Shown piece after piece: positions 1-9,501 of a stretch of 64,000 bases of DNA. The position numbers and the translations under genes are program-made. The notes below the pieces were generated by a model. The model searched no databases. It worked only from the letters and a program-made list of their open reading frames with translations, and had not been told where the DNA came from. Source of the stretch: Polaromonas sp. (GTDB lineage Bacteria; Pseudomonadota; Gammaproteobacteria; Burkholderiales; Burkholderiaceae_C); contig JAUXPP010000085.1 in the NCBI GenBank assembly GCA_030683705.1, positions 16,089-80,088 of the forward strand. The letters run 5' to 3'. The first letter of the stretch is position 1; every line of letters starts with the position of its first letter.

Positions 1-1181
1 ACAACGATGCGGGCGTGCAGATCCACACCCTGGCCACCAGCACGCAGGCGCGCGCCAAAGGCCTCAAGCCCGGTGATGCCGGCTGGCCGGAGCCGGCCTA
101 CAACGGCGACTACATCGCCGACATCGCGGCCGACTTCATCGCCAAAAAAACCGTCAAGTCGGACGACCGCGAGTTCAGCGCCTCGGGCGACATCGAGGAC
201 CTGGACGCGATCCGCCAGTTCGCCGTGGCCTATCTGCGCCGCGAGCAGGACCTGGACCTGCAGGCCTTCGCGGTCAAGTTCAACAACTATTACCTCGAGT
301 CCAGCCTGTACAGCTCGGGCCGGGTCGAGGACACCGTCGCCAAACTCAAGGCCGCCGGCAAGACCTACGAACTCGATGGCGCGCTGTGGCTGCGCTCCAC
401 CGACTACGGCGACGACAAGGACCGTGTCATGAGGAAGAGCGACGGCGGCTACACCTACTTCGTGCCCGACGTTGCCTACCACCTGGCCAAGTGGGAGCGC
501 GGCTTCAGCAAGGCCATCAACATCCAGGGCATGGACCACCACGGCACCATCGCGCGGGTGCGCGCCGGCCTGCAGGCCGCTGGCGCCGGCATTCCCGAGG
601 GCTATCCCGACTACGTGCTGCACACCATGGTGCGCGTGGTCAGGGGCGGCGAAGAGGTCAAGATCAGCAAACGCGCCGGCAGTTATGTCACCTTGCGCGA
701 CCTGATCGAGTGGACCAGCAAGGACGCGGTGCGCTTCTTTTTGCTCAGCCGCAAGCCCGACACCGAATACACCTTCGACGTGGACCTGGCCGTGGCCAAA
801 AACAACGACAACCCGGTGTATTACGTGCAGTACGCCCATGCGCGCATCTGCTCGGTGCTGGCGGCCTGGGGCGGCGACGAAGCCAGCCTCAAGGATGTGG
901 ACCTGGCCGCGCTGACCAGCCCGCAGGCCCAGTCGCTGATGCTGCTGATCGCCCGCTACCCCGAGATGCTGGCCAATGCCGCCGCCGGATTTGCGCCGCA
1001 CGACGTGGCTTTTTACCTGCGCGAGCTGGCCGCCAGTTACCACAGCTATTACGATGCAGAACGCATCCTGGTCGACGACGAGGCGGTCAAGCTGGCCCGC
1101 CTCGCGCTGGTCGCAGCGACCGCGCAGGTGTTGCACAATGGCCTGGCGGTGCTGGGCGTCGATGCCCCGCGCAAAATGTAA
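1..1181 (+). CDS. argS: Arginine--tRNA ligase, 3' part
   Basis: Class I aminoacyl-tRNA synthetase that charges tRNA-Arg in the cytoplasm. The gene enters from the left edge, so the N-terminal domain and the first ATP-binding motif are missing; about 392 residues remain. Visible are the Rossmann-fold half, the KMSKS-like loop KISKRAG and the C-terminal DALR-type anticodon-binding domain, which opens with [17 protein letters not shown], a stretch typical of ArgS. It ends with TAA and is followed after 3 nt by a SPOR protein with an AAGGA ribosome-binding site overlapping the stop, so the two are probably cotranscribed. Identification is firm; only the 5' end is absent. Confidence 0.96.
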   Translation, partial: NDAGVQIHTLATSTQARAKGLKPGDAGWPEPAYNGDYIADIAADFIAKKTVKSDDREFSASGDIEDLDAIRQFAVAYLRREQDLDLQAFAVKFNNYYLESSLYSSGRVEDTVAKLKAAGKTYELDGALWLRSTDYGDDKDRVMRKSDGGYTYFVPDVAYHLAKWERGFSKAINIQGMDHHGTIARVRAGLQAAGAGIPEGYPDYVLHTMVRVVRGGEEVKISKRAGSYVTLRDLIEWTSKDAVRFFLLSRKPDTEYTFDVDLAVAKNNDNPVYYVQYAHARICSVLAAWGGDEASLKDVDLAALTSPQAQSLMLLIARYPEMLANAAAGFAPHDVAFYLRELAASYHSYYDAERILVDDEAVKLARLALVAATAQVLHNGLAVLGVDAPRKM

Positions 1182-1184
1182 GGA

Positions 1185-1871
1185 ATGATGAAGACCATGG
1201 CGAGCAATTTTTCCAGGCAGGCCACCCGGCACGGCAAAAGTCCGCAGCGCGGCGGCACCCTGCTGGGCCTGATCATCGGCGCGCTGATCGGCCTGGCCGC
1301 GGCGCTGGCCGTGGCGGTCTACATCACCAAGGTGCCGGTGCCCTTCATGAACAAGGGCCAGTCGCGCAGCCCCGACCATGACGCCGCCGAAGCCAAGAAA
1401 AACCAGAACTGGAACCCCAACGCCCCGCTCTACGGCAAAAACCCGGCCAAACCGGCCGCAGCCTCGGGCGCGGTGACGGATGTGACGCCCCAGCCGCCGG
1501 TGGCGGCGCAAAAACCGGTGCCCGATCCAGCCAAACCGGCCAAACCGGCGGCCGACCCGATTGGCGACCTGGCCAAGGCCAAGATGACCGCGCCGGCAGC
1601 CACGCCGGCACCGGCCGCCGCCGCGGGCGCCGACCCTTTCAGCTACTTTGTGCAGGTCGGCGCCTTCCGCACGCCGGAAGACGCGGAGCAGCAACGCGCC
1701 AAGATTTCGCTGATGGGCCTGGAGGCCAGGGTCACCGAACGCGAACAATCGGGCCGCACCGTGTTCCGGGTGCGTCTCGGCCCCTTTGACAAGAAGGAAG
1801 ACGCCGACCGGGCCAAGGAAAGGCTGGACGGCAGCGGCATCGAAACCGCCCTGGTGCGCGTACAGCGCTGA
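1185..1871 (+). CDS. SPOR-domain membrane protein (FtsN-like)
   Basis: Probable inner-membrane protein of 228 residues that binds denuded septal peptidoglycan during division. A short cytoplasmic N-terminus is followed by one transmembrane segment (about residues 28-48, glycine/alanine/leucine rich), a long Pro/Ala/Lys-rich periplasmic linker, and a C-terminal SPOR domain from about residue 150 (YFVQVGAF ... VFRVRLGPF ... ALVRVQR). This layout matches FtsN/DedD-like proteins, but the linker carries no motif that distinguishes them, so I give no symbol. ATG 1185 and ATG 1188 are both possible starts. It lies between argS and dsbA. Confidence 0.9.
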   Translation: MMKTMASNFSRQATRHGKSPQRGGTLLGLIIGALIGLAAALAVAVYITKVPVPFMNKGQSRSPDHDAAEAKKNQNWNPNAPLYGKNPAKPAAASGAVTDVTPQPPVAAQKPVPDPAKPAKPAADPIGDLAKAKMTAPAATPAPAAAAGADPFSYFVQVGAFRTPEDAEQQRAKISLMGLEARVTEREQSGRTVFRVRLGPFDKKEDADRAKERLDGSGIETALVRVQR

Positions 1872-1935
1872 ACTTTCTGCCGGCAGGGTGTCCTAAGCTG
1901 TTCGAACCCCGCCAGCCCTAACGGAGAAATGACTG

Positions 1936-2592
1936 ATGCAACGACGTGAATTTTCGATAGCCACCGCTTCGGTGGCCACTGCCGCCTCACTGGGCGCCCT
2001 GAGCACCGCGGCCCACGCCCAGGCGCCGGCGGCGCCGCGCGCGGGCACCGACTTCGTGGTCCTCGACAAACCCGCCCCGGTGGACGCCCCGGCCGGCAAG
2101 ATCGAGGTGGTGGAGTTCTTCTGGTACGCCTGTCCGCATTGCAACAGCTTCGAGCCGGCGCTGGAAGAATGGATCAAAAAGGCCCCGAAAGATGTGGTGG
2201 TGCGGCGTGTGCCGGTGTCCTTCCGGCCGGATTTCGAGCCGCAGCAGCGTTTGTATTACGTGCTCGAAGCCATGAACAAGGTGGAAGAACTGCACAAAAA
2301 GGTGTTTTACGCCATCCATGTCGAGAAACAGATGCTCAACACCCCCGCGCTGGTGGCGGCCTGGGCCGAAAAGCAGGGCCTGGACCGCACCAAATTCACC
2401 GAGATGTACAACTCGTTTTCGATTGCCACCAAGGCCCGCAAGGCGACCCAGTTGCAGGACGCCTACCGGGTCGATGGTGTGCCCTCTCTGGGTGTGGCCG
2501 GCCGGTTCTTCACCTCGGGCGAGCTGGCCAAGAACATGGGCCGCGCCCTGCAGGTCACCGACTACCTGGTGGGCCAGGTCCGCAAGAGCTGA
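1936..2592 (+). CDS. dsbA: Thiol:disulfide interchange protein DsbA
   Basis: Periplasmic oxidase that introduces disulfides into exported proteins. It has 218 residues with a signal peptide ending near AHA-QA (residue 29). The start MQRREFS looks Tat-like, though a Sec signal is also possible. The thioredoxin-fold active site is CPHC at residues 66-69, preceded by EFFWYA, and the cis-proline loop is DGVPSLG. A GGAG ribosome-binding site precedes the ATG. The DsbA helical insertion is present. A Rho-independent terminator lies 55 nt downstream, separating it from lptA. Confidence 0.95.
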   Translation: MQRREFSIATASVATAASLGALSTAAHAQAPAAPRAGTDFVVLDKPAPVDAPAGKIEVVEFFWYACPHCNSFEPALEEWIKKAPKDVVVRRVPVSFRPDFEPQQRLYYVLEAMNKVEELHKKVFYAIHVEKQMLNTPALVAAWAEKQGLDRTKFTEMYNSFSIATKARKATQLQDAYRVDGVPSLGVAGRFFTSGELAKNMGRALQVTDYLVGQVRKS

Positions 2593-2647
2593 ACCCGCGC
2601 GCCTTGTTGGGGCCCTTGACGGGCCACACCAGCGCCTCAGGACAGAT

Positions 2648-2674
2648 AAACCGCCGCCAAGCCGGCGGTTTTTT
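2648..2674 (+). terminator. Rho-independent terminator after dsbA
   Basis: Perfect 9-bp stem (AAACCGCCG / CGGCGGTTT) with a 6-nt loop, running into a T tract of six. It is placed to end the argS-SPOR-dsbA transcript before lptA. Confidence 0.85.
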
Positions 2675-2750
2675 CTGGGCTACACAATTCGGCAGGGTTG
2701 GGTGGCTACAATGAACCAACCCAAACAAAGCAGCAAGATTCGTGCCTTTT

Positions 2751-3368
2751 ATGAACCATCCCGCCTGTGTACTGATGCTGGCCGCTGCCCTGGCGGCCTT
2801 TCCGGCCGCGGCTGAAAAGGGCGACCGCGACAAACCGATGAACGCCGAGGCCGACGCGCTGCGTTATGACGACCTCAAGCAGACCAGCGTTTTCACCGGC
2901 AATGTGGTGATCACCAAGGGCACCATCATCATCCGCGGCGCGCGGGTGGACGTGATGCAGGACGCCGAGGGTTACCAGACCGCCATCGTGATCGCGGCGC
3001 CCGACAAGCTGGCTTTCTACCGCAAGAAGCGCGACGGGGTGGACGAATTCATCGAGGGTGAAGGCGAACGCATCGAATACGACAGCCGCGCCGACACGGT
3101 CAAGTTCATCCGGCAGGCCGTGCTGCGCCGGTATGTGGGCGCCACGCTGGCCGACGAAACCACCGGCAACCTGATTGTTTACGACAACCCGACCGATGTG
3201 TTCACGGTCGACAGCGGTGGCCAGAACCGCACCGCCGCCAATCCGTCCGGTCGCATCCGCGCGCTGCTGGCGCCGCGCAACCGGCCCGGCACGCCTGTTT
3301 CACCCCCGCCCTCCGGTCCGGCACCCACCCTGCGCCCCAGCACCACGCTGGGCGATGACAAAAAGTAA
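2751..3368 (+). CDS. lptA: LPS-transport periplasmic protein LptA
   Basis: Periplasmic bridge protein of the Lpt machine that carries lipopolysaccharide to the outer membrane. About 205 residues: a signal peptide (cleavage near FPAAA-E), then an OstA/LptA beta-jellyroll repeat domain with the family pattern NAEADALRYDDLKQTSVFTGNV and further strands up to about residue 150, and a Pro-rich tail. ATG 2751 is chosen because the signal peptide starts there; an in-frame GTG at 2742 is the alternative. It is followed by lptB with overlap or a very short gap. The usual lptC (and kdsC) is not found upstream in this window. Confidence 0.92.
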   Translation: MNHPACVLMLAAALAAFPAAAEKGDRDKPMNAEADALRYDDLKQTSVFTGNVVITKGTIIIRGARVDVMQDAEGYQTAIVIAAPDKLAFYRKKRDGVDEFIEGEGERIEYDSRADTVKFIRQAVLRRYVGATLADETTGNLIVYDNPTDVFTVDSGGQNRTAANPSGRIRALLAPRNRPGTPVSPPPSGPAPTLRPSTTLGDDKK

Positions 3369-4146
3369 ACCCGCCTCAATGAATGTGCCCCCGGACACCG
3401 CCCCCGTCAGCCGCCTTGTTGCCAGCGGCCTGCAAAAATCCTACGGCAGCCGCAAGGTCGTCAAGGACGTCTCGCTAACCGTCCAGAAGGGCGAGGTCGT
3501 GGGGCTGCTCGGCCCCAACGGTGCGGGCAAGACCACCTCGTTTTACATGATCGTCGGGCTGGTGCGCGCCGATGCCGGCGAGATCACCATCGACGGCGAA
3601 TCGATCGAGCACATGCCCATCCACAAGCGCTCGCGCCTGGGGCTGAGCTACCTGCCGCAGGAAGCCTCGATTTTCCGCAAGCTCACCGTCGAGCAGAATG
3701 TGCGCGCCGTGCTGGAGCTGCAGACCGACGACGCAGGCAAGCCGCTGGCGGCGGATGTGCTCAACGAGCGCCTCGACACCCTGCTGCAGGACCTGCGGGT
3801 GGATCATTTGCGCGACTCGCCGGCACCGGCGCTGTCCGGTGGTGAGCGCCGCCGCGTCGAGATCGCCCGGGCGCTGGCCACGCAGCCGCGTTTCATCCTG
3901 CTCGACGAACCGTTTGCCGGCATCGACCCGATCGCGGTGATCGAGATCCAGCGCATCATCGGTTTCCTGAAGTCGCGCGGCATCGGCGTGCTGATCACCG
4001 ACCACAATGTGCGCGAAACACTCGGCATCTGCGACCACGCCTTCATCATCAGCGACGGCCAGGTGCTGGCCACCGGCACGCCGTCCGAAATCGTCAACAA
4101 CGCCGATGTGCGCCGGGTCTACCTCGGTGAGCACTTCAAGATGTGA
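3355..4146 (+). CDS. lptB: LPS export ABC transporter ATPase LptB
   Basis: Cytoplasmic ATPase that powers LPS extraction by LptFG. It has about 263 residues with Walker A GPNGAGKTT, Q-loop LPQEASIF, signature LSGGERRR, Walker B FILLDEPFAGID and switch histidine ITDHNVRET, all typical of LptB rather than of amino-acid importers. ATG 3355 overlaps the end of lptA; ATG 3379 is an equally plausible start because neither has a strong ribosome-binding site. The gene belongs to the lptA-lptB-rpoN block. Confidence 0.95.
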   Translation: MTKSKPASMNVPPDTAPVSRLVASGLQKSYGSRKVVKDVSLTVQKGEVVGLLGPNGAGKTTSFYMIVGLVRADAGEITIDGESIEHMPIHKRSRLGLSYLPQEASIFRKLTVEQNVRAVLELQTDDAGKPLAADVLNERLDTLLQDLRVDHLRDSPAPALSGGERRRVEIARALATQPRFILLDEPFAGIDPIAVIEIQRIIGFLKSRGIGVLITDHNVRETLGICDHAFIISDGQVLATGTPSEIVNNADVRRVYLGEHFKM

Positions 4147-4150
4147 TCAT

Positions 4151-4228
4151 GGCTCCCCCCCGTCGGAGGCTCACTTCGTGTAGCCCCTTCCCCCCTCAAG
4201 GGGGCTGCGCCTGCGGCCCGGCAAAGCC
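4151..4228 (-). repeat. Family A repeat, reverse, between lptB and rpoN
   Basis: Reverse-oriented, diverged copy of the GC-rich family A element: read on the minus strand it shows GCCGGGCCGC, a CCCCCTTGAGGGGG palindrome and CTACACGAAGTGAG. With the forward copy that follows, it fills the 226-nt lptB-rpoN spacer. Confidence 0.7.
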
Positions 4229-4280
4229 GGTTCCGCGGCACACGCTGGCCAGAAGATTACGAGCACACGCCGGCCGCCGC

Positions 4281-4372
4281 GCCGGGCCGCCCCAAGCAAG
4301 GCCAGCCCCCTGCACCCATGAAAGGGGCAGAGAGGCTCCGCGTCCACACGCAGTGGGGAGCGTGGGGGCTCT
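4281..4372 (+). repeat. Family A repeat, forward, abutting rpoN start
   Basis: Forward copy with GCCGGGCCGCCCCAAGCAAG, a CCCC...GGGG palindrome, CACACGCAGTGGGG and the terminal AGCGTGGGGGCTCT. The last base lies immediately before the rpoN ATG, so the repeat supplies the whole 5' region, including the only G-rich ribosome-binding candidate (GGGGG). Confidence 0.8.
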
Positions 4373-5899
4373 ATGAAGCAGGGGTTGTCTCTTCGCGTCT
4401 CGCAGCACCTGGCGCTGACGCCGCAGCTGCAGCAGTCGATCCGCCTGCTGCAGTTGTCGACGCTAGAGCTGAGCCAGGAGGTCGAGCAGATGCTCGACGA
4501 GAACCCGTTTCTGGAAGTGGCCGAGGACGCCGCGCCGCGTGAGGATTTCGGCCTGGGCCAGACCGACACGCCGGTGAGCCAGGAAACCCGCGAGTTCGAG
4601 TCCACCACGGACGGGGCCGGCAGCGACAGCAGCGCCGCCAGCACCAGCGAAACCGAGCCCAGCAGCGAAGCCAAGCTCGAGGAAAGCTGGGAAGGTGATG
4701 GCAGCGTGGAGACCGCGCCCGACGACAACGAATGGGGCGGTGACGCCACGCCGCGCAAGAACAACAACGACGACAGCGATGTCGACGCGACCGAGCTGGC
4801 GCGCAGCCAGGAGTCGCTGCAGGAGCATTTGCACCGGCAGGCGCTGTCCTTGCGGCTGTCGCCCGAAGGCAAGGCCGCCCTGCACTTCCTGATCGAGTCG
4901 CTCAATGACGACGGTTACCTCGAAGACAGCCTGGCATCGCTGGCCGCGGGCCTGGCCGGCGACGACCTCGAGCAACTCGAAGCGGTGGAACACGAGTTCG
5001 CGGTGGCGCTCAAGCTGCTGCACCACATGGAGCCGGCCGGCGTGGGCGCGCGCAACCTGGCCGAGTGCCTGAGCCTGCAGCTGCTCGATTGCCGCAATTG
5101 CGACGAGACCCGCGCCGCCATCGCCATGTGCCAGCAACCAATGGAGCTGCTGGCCAAGCGCGACGTCAAGCGGCTGGCGCAGCTCTGCGGTTATCCCGAT
5201 TCGGTGATCAAGGGCGCGATCGCGCTGATCGGCCGGCTCGACCCCAAGCCGGGCCGGCGTTTTGTCAATGTCGAGCGCAACCTGGTGGTGCCCGACGTGC
5301 TGGTGGTCAAGTCCGGCCGCGGCTTCAAGGTTTCGCTCAACAGCGACGTGATGCCGCGCCTGCGCGTGCACGACATTTACGCCAACGCGCTCAAGCAGAA
5401 CAAGGGCCAGGGCGGCGCGGCGCTGCAGCAGCGGCTGCAGGAAGCGCGCTGGTTCATCAAGAACATCCAGCAGCGCTTCGACACCATCCTGCGCGTCAGC
5501 AGCGCGATTGTCGAGCGCCAGAAAAATTTCTTCACCCATGGCGAGCTGGCCATGCGTCCGCTGGTGCTGCGCGAAATCGCCGACGAGCTGGGCCTGCACG
5601 AATCGACGATCTCGCGCGTGACCACGGCCAAGTACATGAGCACGCCCTTCGGCACCTTCGAGCTCAAGTACTTCTTCGGCTCGGCGCTGGGCACCGAGAC
5701 CGGTGGCAATGCGTCCAGCACCGCGGTGCGCGCGCTGATCAAGCAGTTTGTCGCCTCCGAGAGCCTGAAAAAGCCGCTCAGCGACAACCAGATCTCCGAA
5801 ATGCTGAAAGAGCAGGGCATCGAGTGCGCGCGCCGCACCGTCGCCAAATACCGCGAGGCTTTGCGCATTGCGCCGGCCAACCTGCGCAAATCTTTATGA
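4373..5899 (+). CDS. rpoN: RNA polymerase sigma-54 factor RpoN
   Basis: Alternative sigma factor that recognises -24/-12 promoters and needs AAA+ activators. It has 508 residues. Region I is the Gln/Leu-rich N-terminus (SLRVSQHLALTPQLQQSIRLL). An acidic linker rich in Asp/Glu/Ser spans about residues 55-145. The core-binding and helix-turn-helix regions follow, and the C-terminal RpoN box ARRTVAKYRE is present. The ATG lies directly after a family A repeat. Its TGA overlaps the next ATG (ATGA), so the downstream methyltransferase is translationally coupled. The usual betaproteobacterial followers hpf and ptsN are absent. Confidence 0.97.
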   Translation: MKQGLSLRVSQHLALTPQLQQSIRLLQLSTLELSQEVEQMLDENPFLEVAEDAAPREDFGLGQTDTPVSQETREFESTTDGAGSDSSAASTSETEPSSEAKLEESWEGDGSVETAPDDNEWGGDATPRKNNNDDSDVDATELARSQESLQEHLHRQALSLRLSPEGKAALHFLIESLNDDGYLEDSLASLAAGLAGDDLEQLEAVEHEFAVALKLLHHMEPAGVGARNLAECLSLQLLDCRNCDETRAAIAMCQQPMELLAKRDVKRLAQLCGYPDSVIKGAIALIGRLDPKPGRRFVNVERNLVVPDVLVVKSGRGFKVSLNSDVMPRLRVHDIYANALKQNKGQGGAALQQRLQEARWFIKNIQQRFDTILRVSSAIVERQKNFFTHGELAMRPLVLREIADELGLHESTISRVTTAKYMSTPFGTFELKYFFGSALGTETGGNASSTAVRALIKQFVASESLKKPLSDNQISEMLKEQGIECARRTVAKYREALRIAPANLRKSL

Positions 5900-7272
5900 A
5901 TCAACTTCAACTTTTTCTCCCCTGCGCCGCCGGCGTCGAGGAACTGCTGGCCGCCGAGGTCAAATACATCACCGGCAGCAGCGGCAAGGCCTGGCGCGCC
6001 GGTGTGCAGGTGGCCGGCTCCTGGCGCGATGCGCTGCAGCTGAATCTGCACAGCCGGCTCGCTCAGCGCGTGCTGATCGAGCTGCAGCACAACAGCTACC
6101 GCAGCGAACAGGACCTGTACAACGCGGCCGCGGCCGTGGCTTGGGAGATCTGGTTCACGCCCAAGCAGACCTTCAAGGTCGAGATCACCGCGCAGCACAG
6201 CCCGCTGACCAGCCTGAACTTCGCTGCGCTGAAAATCAAGGACGCGATCGCCGACCGCTTCCGCGACAAATACGATGTGCGCCCCGACGTCGACACGCGC
6301 TGGCCCGATGTGCGCATCTACGCGCACCTGACGACCGACACGGTGACGCTGTACATCGACACCTCGGGCGAGCCGCTGTTCAAGCGCGGCTGGCGCGAAG
6401 ACAGGGGCGACGCACCACTCAAGGAAACCCTGGCCGCCGCCATGCTGGCCGCCAGCGGCTGGAGCGGCGAGAACGGCCTGTGCAAACAGGGTGTGCCGCT
6501 GTACGACCCGTGCTGCGGCTCCGGCACCATCGTGATCGAGGCGGCGCAGGTGTCACGCAACATCGCCGCCGGCATGGGCCGGCGTTTTGCGTTCGAGAAA
6601 TTCGTGCCCTTCCAGTCGCATGTCTGGGAAGGTTTGCTGGACCAGGCCGAAGCCGCGATCACGCCGCCCACCGCGCCGGTGTTCGGCAGCGATGTGTCTT
6701 TCCGCATGGTCGACTTCGCGCAGCGCAATGCCGAACGCGCCGGTGTGGCCGAAGTGGTGCAGTTGCGCGGCGGCGATGCCTTGCAGCGCATGCCGCCTGC
6801 GCCCTCGGGCGTGATGCTGGTCAATCCGCCCTATGGCGAACGTATCGACGTGGCCGGCGTCGCCGGCATTCCCTCGGTGCAGGGCCGCGACCAGCGCCGT
6901 GCCACGCAATTCCAGGGCGAGGCGATCGACGAATTCGGCCAGCCGCTGGCGCGCGATACCGGTGATGGGCGCGATGAGTCCGGCGACCTGCCTCGGCGCG
7001 ACCGCGGCGCCAACCCCAGCCGGGAGCAGGCGGTGACCGACAGCGGCGAGCAGGTGGCGGACTTCTTCCCGCAACTGGCCAGCCACTGGAAGAAAAACTA
7101 CGCCGGCTGGACCGCCCATGTGCTGACGCCCGACATGAAGCTGCCGCAGAAGATGCGCCTGAAGGAATCGCGCCGCGTGCCGATGTGGAACGGCCCGATC
7201 GAATGCCGGCTGTTCCGCTTCGACATGGTAGCCGGTTCGGCGCGTGAGAAAAAACCCGCCGCCGCAACCTGA
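5896..7272 (+). CDS. THUMP-domain 23S rRNA m2G methyltransferase (RlmL N-half-like)
   Basis: Class I SAM-dependent methyltransferase of 458 residues, probably methylating guanine N2 in 23S rRNA as RlmL does. The N-terminal THUMP region (about 45-170) precedes the Rossmann domain with DPCCGSGTIVIEAA and the catalytic NPPYGERI. After NPPY there is a long polar insert of about 65 residues rich in Asp, Arg and Gln before the domain resumes at FFPQLASHWKK, which looks like a lineage-specific loop. The C-terminal RlmK half of E. coli RlmL is absent. The start overlaps the rpoN stop. Confidence 0.88.
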   Translation: MNQLQLFLPCAAGVEELLAAEVKYITGSSGKAWRAGVQVAGSWRDALQLNLHSRLAQRVLIELQHNSYRSEQDLYNAAAAVAWEIWFTPKQTFKVEITAQHSPLTSLNFAALKIKDAIADRFRDKYDVRPDVDTRWPDVRIYAHLTTDTVTLYIDTSGEPLFKRGWREDRGDAPLKETLAAAMLAASGWSGENGLCKQGVPLYDPCCGSGTIVIEAAQVSRNIAAGMGRRFAFEKFVPFQSHVWEGLLDQAEAAITPPTAPVFGSDVSFRMVDFAQRNAERAGVAEVVQLRGGDALQRMPPAPSGVMLVNPPYGERIDVAGVAGIPSVQGRDQRRATQFQGEAIDEFGQPLARDTGDGRDESGDLPRRDRGANPSREQAVTDSGEQVADFFPQLASHWKKNYAGWTAHVLTPDMKLPQKMRLKESRRVPMWNGPIECRLFRFDMVAGSAREKKPAAAT

Positions 7273-7282
7273 GCAGCACGCC

Positions 7283-7723
7283 ATGGAGACACAGCCGCAG
7301 GCCGGCGACCGCGTGGTGCTGGACACCAACATCGTGCTGGACCTGTTTGTGTTCAGGGATGCGGCTACCGTCCCGCTGTTGCAGGGGCTTCAGGACCGCA
7401 CGCTCGACTGGATCAGCACCCCGCCCATGCGCGACGAACTTCAACGTGTGCTGGCCTATCCGCAGATCGTCCCGCGCCTGGTGTTTTACAACTTGCAGGC
7501 CGGCGACGTGCTGGCCGCCTTCGACCGCCACGCGCGCATCGTGGACGCCGCCCCCAAGGCTGCCGTGACCTGCAGCGATGCCGACGACCAGATCTTCATC
7601 GACCTCGCCGTCACCCACCAGGCCTGGCTGCTGAGCAAGGACCAGGCCGTACTTTCCATGCAGAAAAGGCTGCTGGCCCTTGGCGCGCGTGCGCAAGCAG
7701 CTATCAAAAACGTAGCGGTTTGA
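7283..7723 (+). CDS. PIN-domain putative ribonuclease (toxin-like)
   Basis: Single PIN domain of about 146 residues. The first acidic motif is VVLDTNIVLDLF and later acidic residues are in SDADDQIFIDLA, consistent with the metal-binding site of PIN nucleases; it belongs to the group often labelled 'toxin component, PIN family'. No antitoxin-like gene is adjacent, so a toxin-antitoxin role is unproven. The last 18 or so residues are encoded by a family B repeat, so the C-terminus has probably been replaced or extended by the element. ATG 7283 is chosen; TTG/GTG starts further upstream would overlap the methyltransferase gene. Confidence 0.78.
   Translation: METQPQAGDRVVLDTNIVLDLFVFRDAATVPLLQGLQDRTLDWISTPPMRDELQRVLAYPQIVPRLVFYNLQAGDVLAAFDRHARIVDAAPKAAVTCSDADDQIFIDLAVTHQAWLLSKDQAVLSMQKRLLALGARAQAAIKNVAV
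7663..7716 (+). repeat. Family B 54-bp repeat in PIN-gene 3' end
   Basis: Diverged 54-bp family B unit with GGCTGCTGGCCCTTGG, GCGCAAGCAGCTATC and terminal GTAGC. It is read through in frame and the PIN gene stops 5 nt after it. Confidence 0.7.
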
Positions 7724-7726
7724 GCC

Positions 7727-9394
7727 TTATTCAGCAGCCGACGCGCGTTCGCCGGTGCTCGACACCTTGTCGTCGGGCTTGCTGACGGCAAAGCTGTGCG
7801 CGCTGGCCAGCGGCCAGTAGAGCTTGAAAACCTGGTGCTGGCTGTCCAGGTCGGTCAGCAGCGAGCCCTCCTTCACCCGCATCACCAGATTCGACAGCAG
7901 GCGCACCTCGGTGTCGTTGATGCGGCGCACGATGTGGTGGGCGCTCACGTCGTCGGTGTGGTGCAGCCCCGCGGCCTCCAGCAGTTCCTTGAGCGCCTTC
8001 AGCGTGCTCTGGTGGTAGCGCCAGACGCGCTCGGCCTTGTCGGGCACCACCAGCGCCTGCTGGCGCACGGGGTCCTGCGTGGTGACGCCGGTCGGGCAGT
8101 TGCCGGTGTGGCAGGTCTGGGCCTGGATGCAGCCCAGCGCAAACATGAAGGCGCGGCCCGAATTGCACCAGTCGGCGCCCAGCGCCATCATGCGGGTGAT
8201 GTCGAAGGCGCTGATGACCTTGCCGGCGCAGCCGATGCTGATCCTGTCGCGCAGGCCCACGCCCAGCAGGGTGTTGTGCACCAGCAGCAGGCCTTCCTGC
8301 ACCGGCGCGCCGACATGGTCGGTGAACTCAAGCGGCGCGGCACCGGTGCCGCCCTCGGCGCCGTCGACCACGATGAAGTCGGGCGTGATGCCGGTTTCCA
8401 GCATGGCCTTGACCATGGCAAACCATTCCCAGGGGTGGCCGATGCAGAACTTGAAGCCGGTCGGCTTGCCGCCCGACAATTCGCGCAGGCGTGCGATGAA
8501 TTGCATCATCTCCACCGGCGTGGCAAACGCGCTGTGTGATGACGGCGACACGCAATCCTTGCCGATAGGCACACCGCGTGCGGCGGCAATCTCGGCCGTG
8601 ACCTTGGCGCCCGGCAGGATGCCGCCGTGGCCGGGCTTGGCACCTTGGCTCAGCTTGAGCTCGATCAGTTTGACCTGCGGGTCGGCGGAAGCCGCCGCGA
8701 ATTTTTCGGCGCTGAAGCTGCCGTCGTCATTGCGGCAGCCGAAGTAGCCCGAGCCGATCTCCCAGATCAGGTCGCCGCCGTGCACCCGGTGGTGCTGCGA
8801 AATCGAACCTTCGCCGGTGTCGTGCGCAAAGCCGCCTTTTTTTGCGCCGCCGTTGAGCGCCAGGATGGCATTGGCCGACAGCGCGCCGAAACTCATGGCC
8901 GAGATGTTGAAGATGCTGGCGCTGTAGGGCTGGGCGCAGTCGGGACCGATGGTAATGCGGAAGTCATGCGAGGCAATATGGCTGGGCTGCACCGAGTGAT
9001 TGATCCACTCGTAGCCGTGTTTGCTGACATCGAGCTGCGTGCCGAAGGGCCGGTTGTCCATCTCACCCTTGGCGCGCTGATACACCAGCGAACGCTGCGC
9101 GCGCGAAAACGGCACGGCCTCCGAGTCGCTTTCGATGAAGTACTGGCGCATTTCCGGGCGGATGAATTCCAGCAGAAAACGCAGGTGGCCAATCACCGGG
9201 TAGTTGCGCAGGATGGAGCTCGGCGTCTGCCGCACGTCGCGGATGCCCAGGCCCAGCAGCAGCGCGCACAGCCCCAGAGCTATCCACCCGCTGCCGCCGG
9301 ACAGCAAGCTCAGCCCGGCCAGCAGCACGCCCAGCAGGCACAGGCCCATGACGGCATAACGGACGGGAAACAGGGTGTTGAGTTTGTGCAGCAT
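7727..9394 (-). CDS. FMN-binding glutamate synthase family protein
   Basis: Membrane-anchored homologue of the FMN/synthase domain of glutamate synthase, 555 residues. Two hydrophobic segments at the N-terminus (about 12-50) are followed by the Glu_synthase TIM barrel: [38 protein letters not shown] and [11 protein letters not shown]. The cysteine region [19 protein letters not shown] matches the 3Fe-4S cluster segment of GltB. The glutaminase domain is missing, so this is not a full glutamate synthase; the physiological reaction of this widespread family is unclear. It is convergent with the PIN gene. Confidence 0.88.
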   Translation of the reverse strand: MLHKLNTLFPVRYAVMGLCLLGVLLAGLSLLSGGSGWIALGLCALLLGLGIRDVRQTPSSILRNYPVIGHLRFLLEFIRPEMRQYFIESDSEAVPFSRAQRSLVYQRAKGEMDNRPFGTQLDVSKHGYEWINHSVQPSHIASHDFRITIGPDCAQPYSASIFNISAMSFGALSANAILALNGGAKKGGFAHDTGEGSISQHHRVHGGDLIWEIGSGYFGCRNDDGSFSAEKFAAASADPQVKLIELKLSQGAKPGHGGILPGAKVTAEIAAARGVPIGKDCVSPSSHSAFATPVEMMQFIARLRELSGGKPTGFKFCIGHPWEWFAMVKAMLETGITPDFIVVDGAEGGTGAAPLEFTDHVGAPVQEGLLLVHNTLLGVGLRDRISIGCAGKVISAFDITRMMALGADWCNSGRAFMFALGCIQAQTCHTGNCPTGVTTQDPVRQQALVVPDKAERVWRYHQSTLKALKELLEAAGLHHTDDVSAHHIVRRINDTEVRLLSNLVMRVKEGSLLTDLDSQHQVFKLYWPLASAHSFAVSKPDDKVSSTGERASAAE

Positions 9395-9501
9395 GCGGGG
9401 CTTTCGGTCAGGCGGGTGGCGGCGGCTGGGCCGGCCGGCAGATACACTTTGGGCTTCCTCTGATCATAAGAGCCTCGCGAGACGCTCCACCTGTTTTTCC
9501 C

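Noticed and set aside
9063..9341. Short minus-strand frames within the FMN-binding protein gene
   Set aside because: Alternate-frame shadows of the 555-residue gene; no independent start signals.
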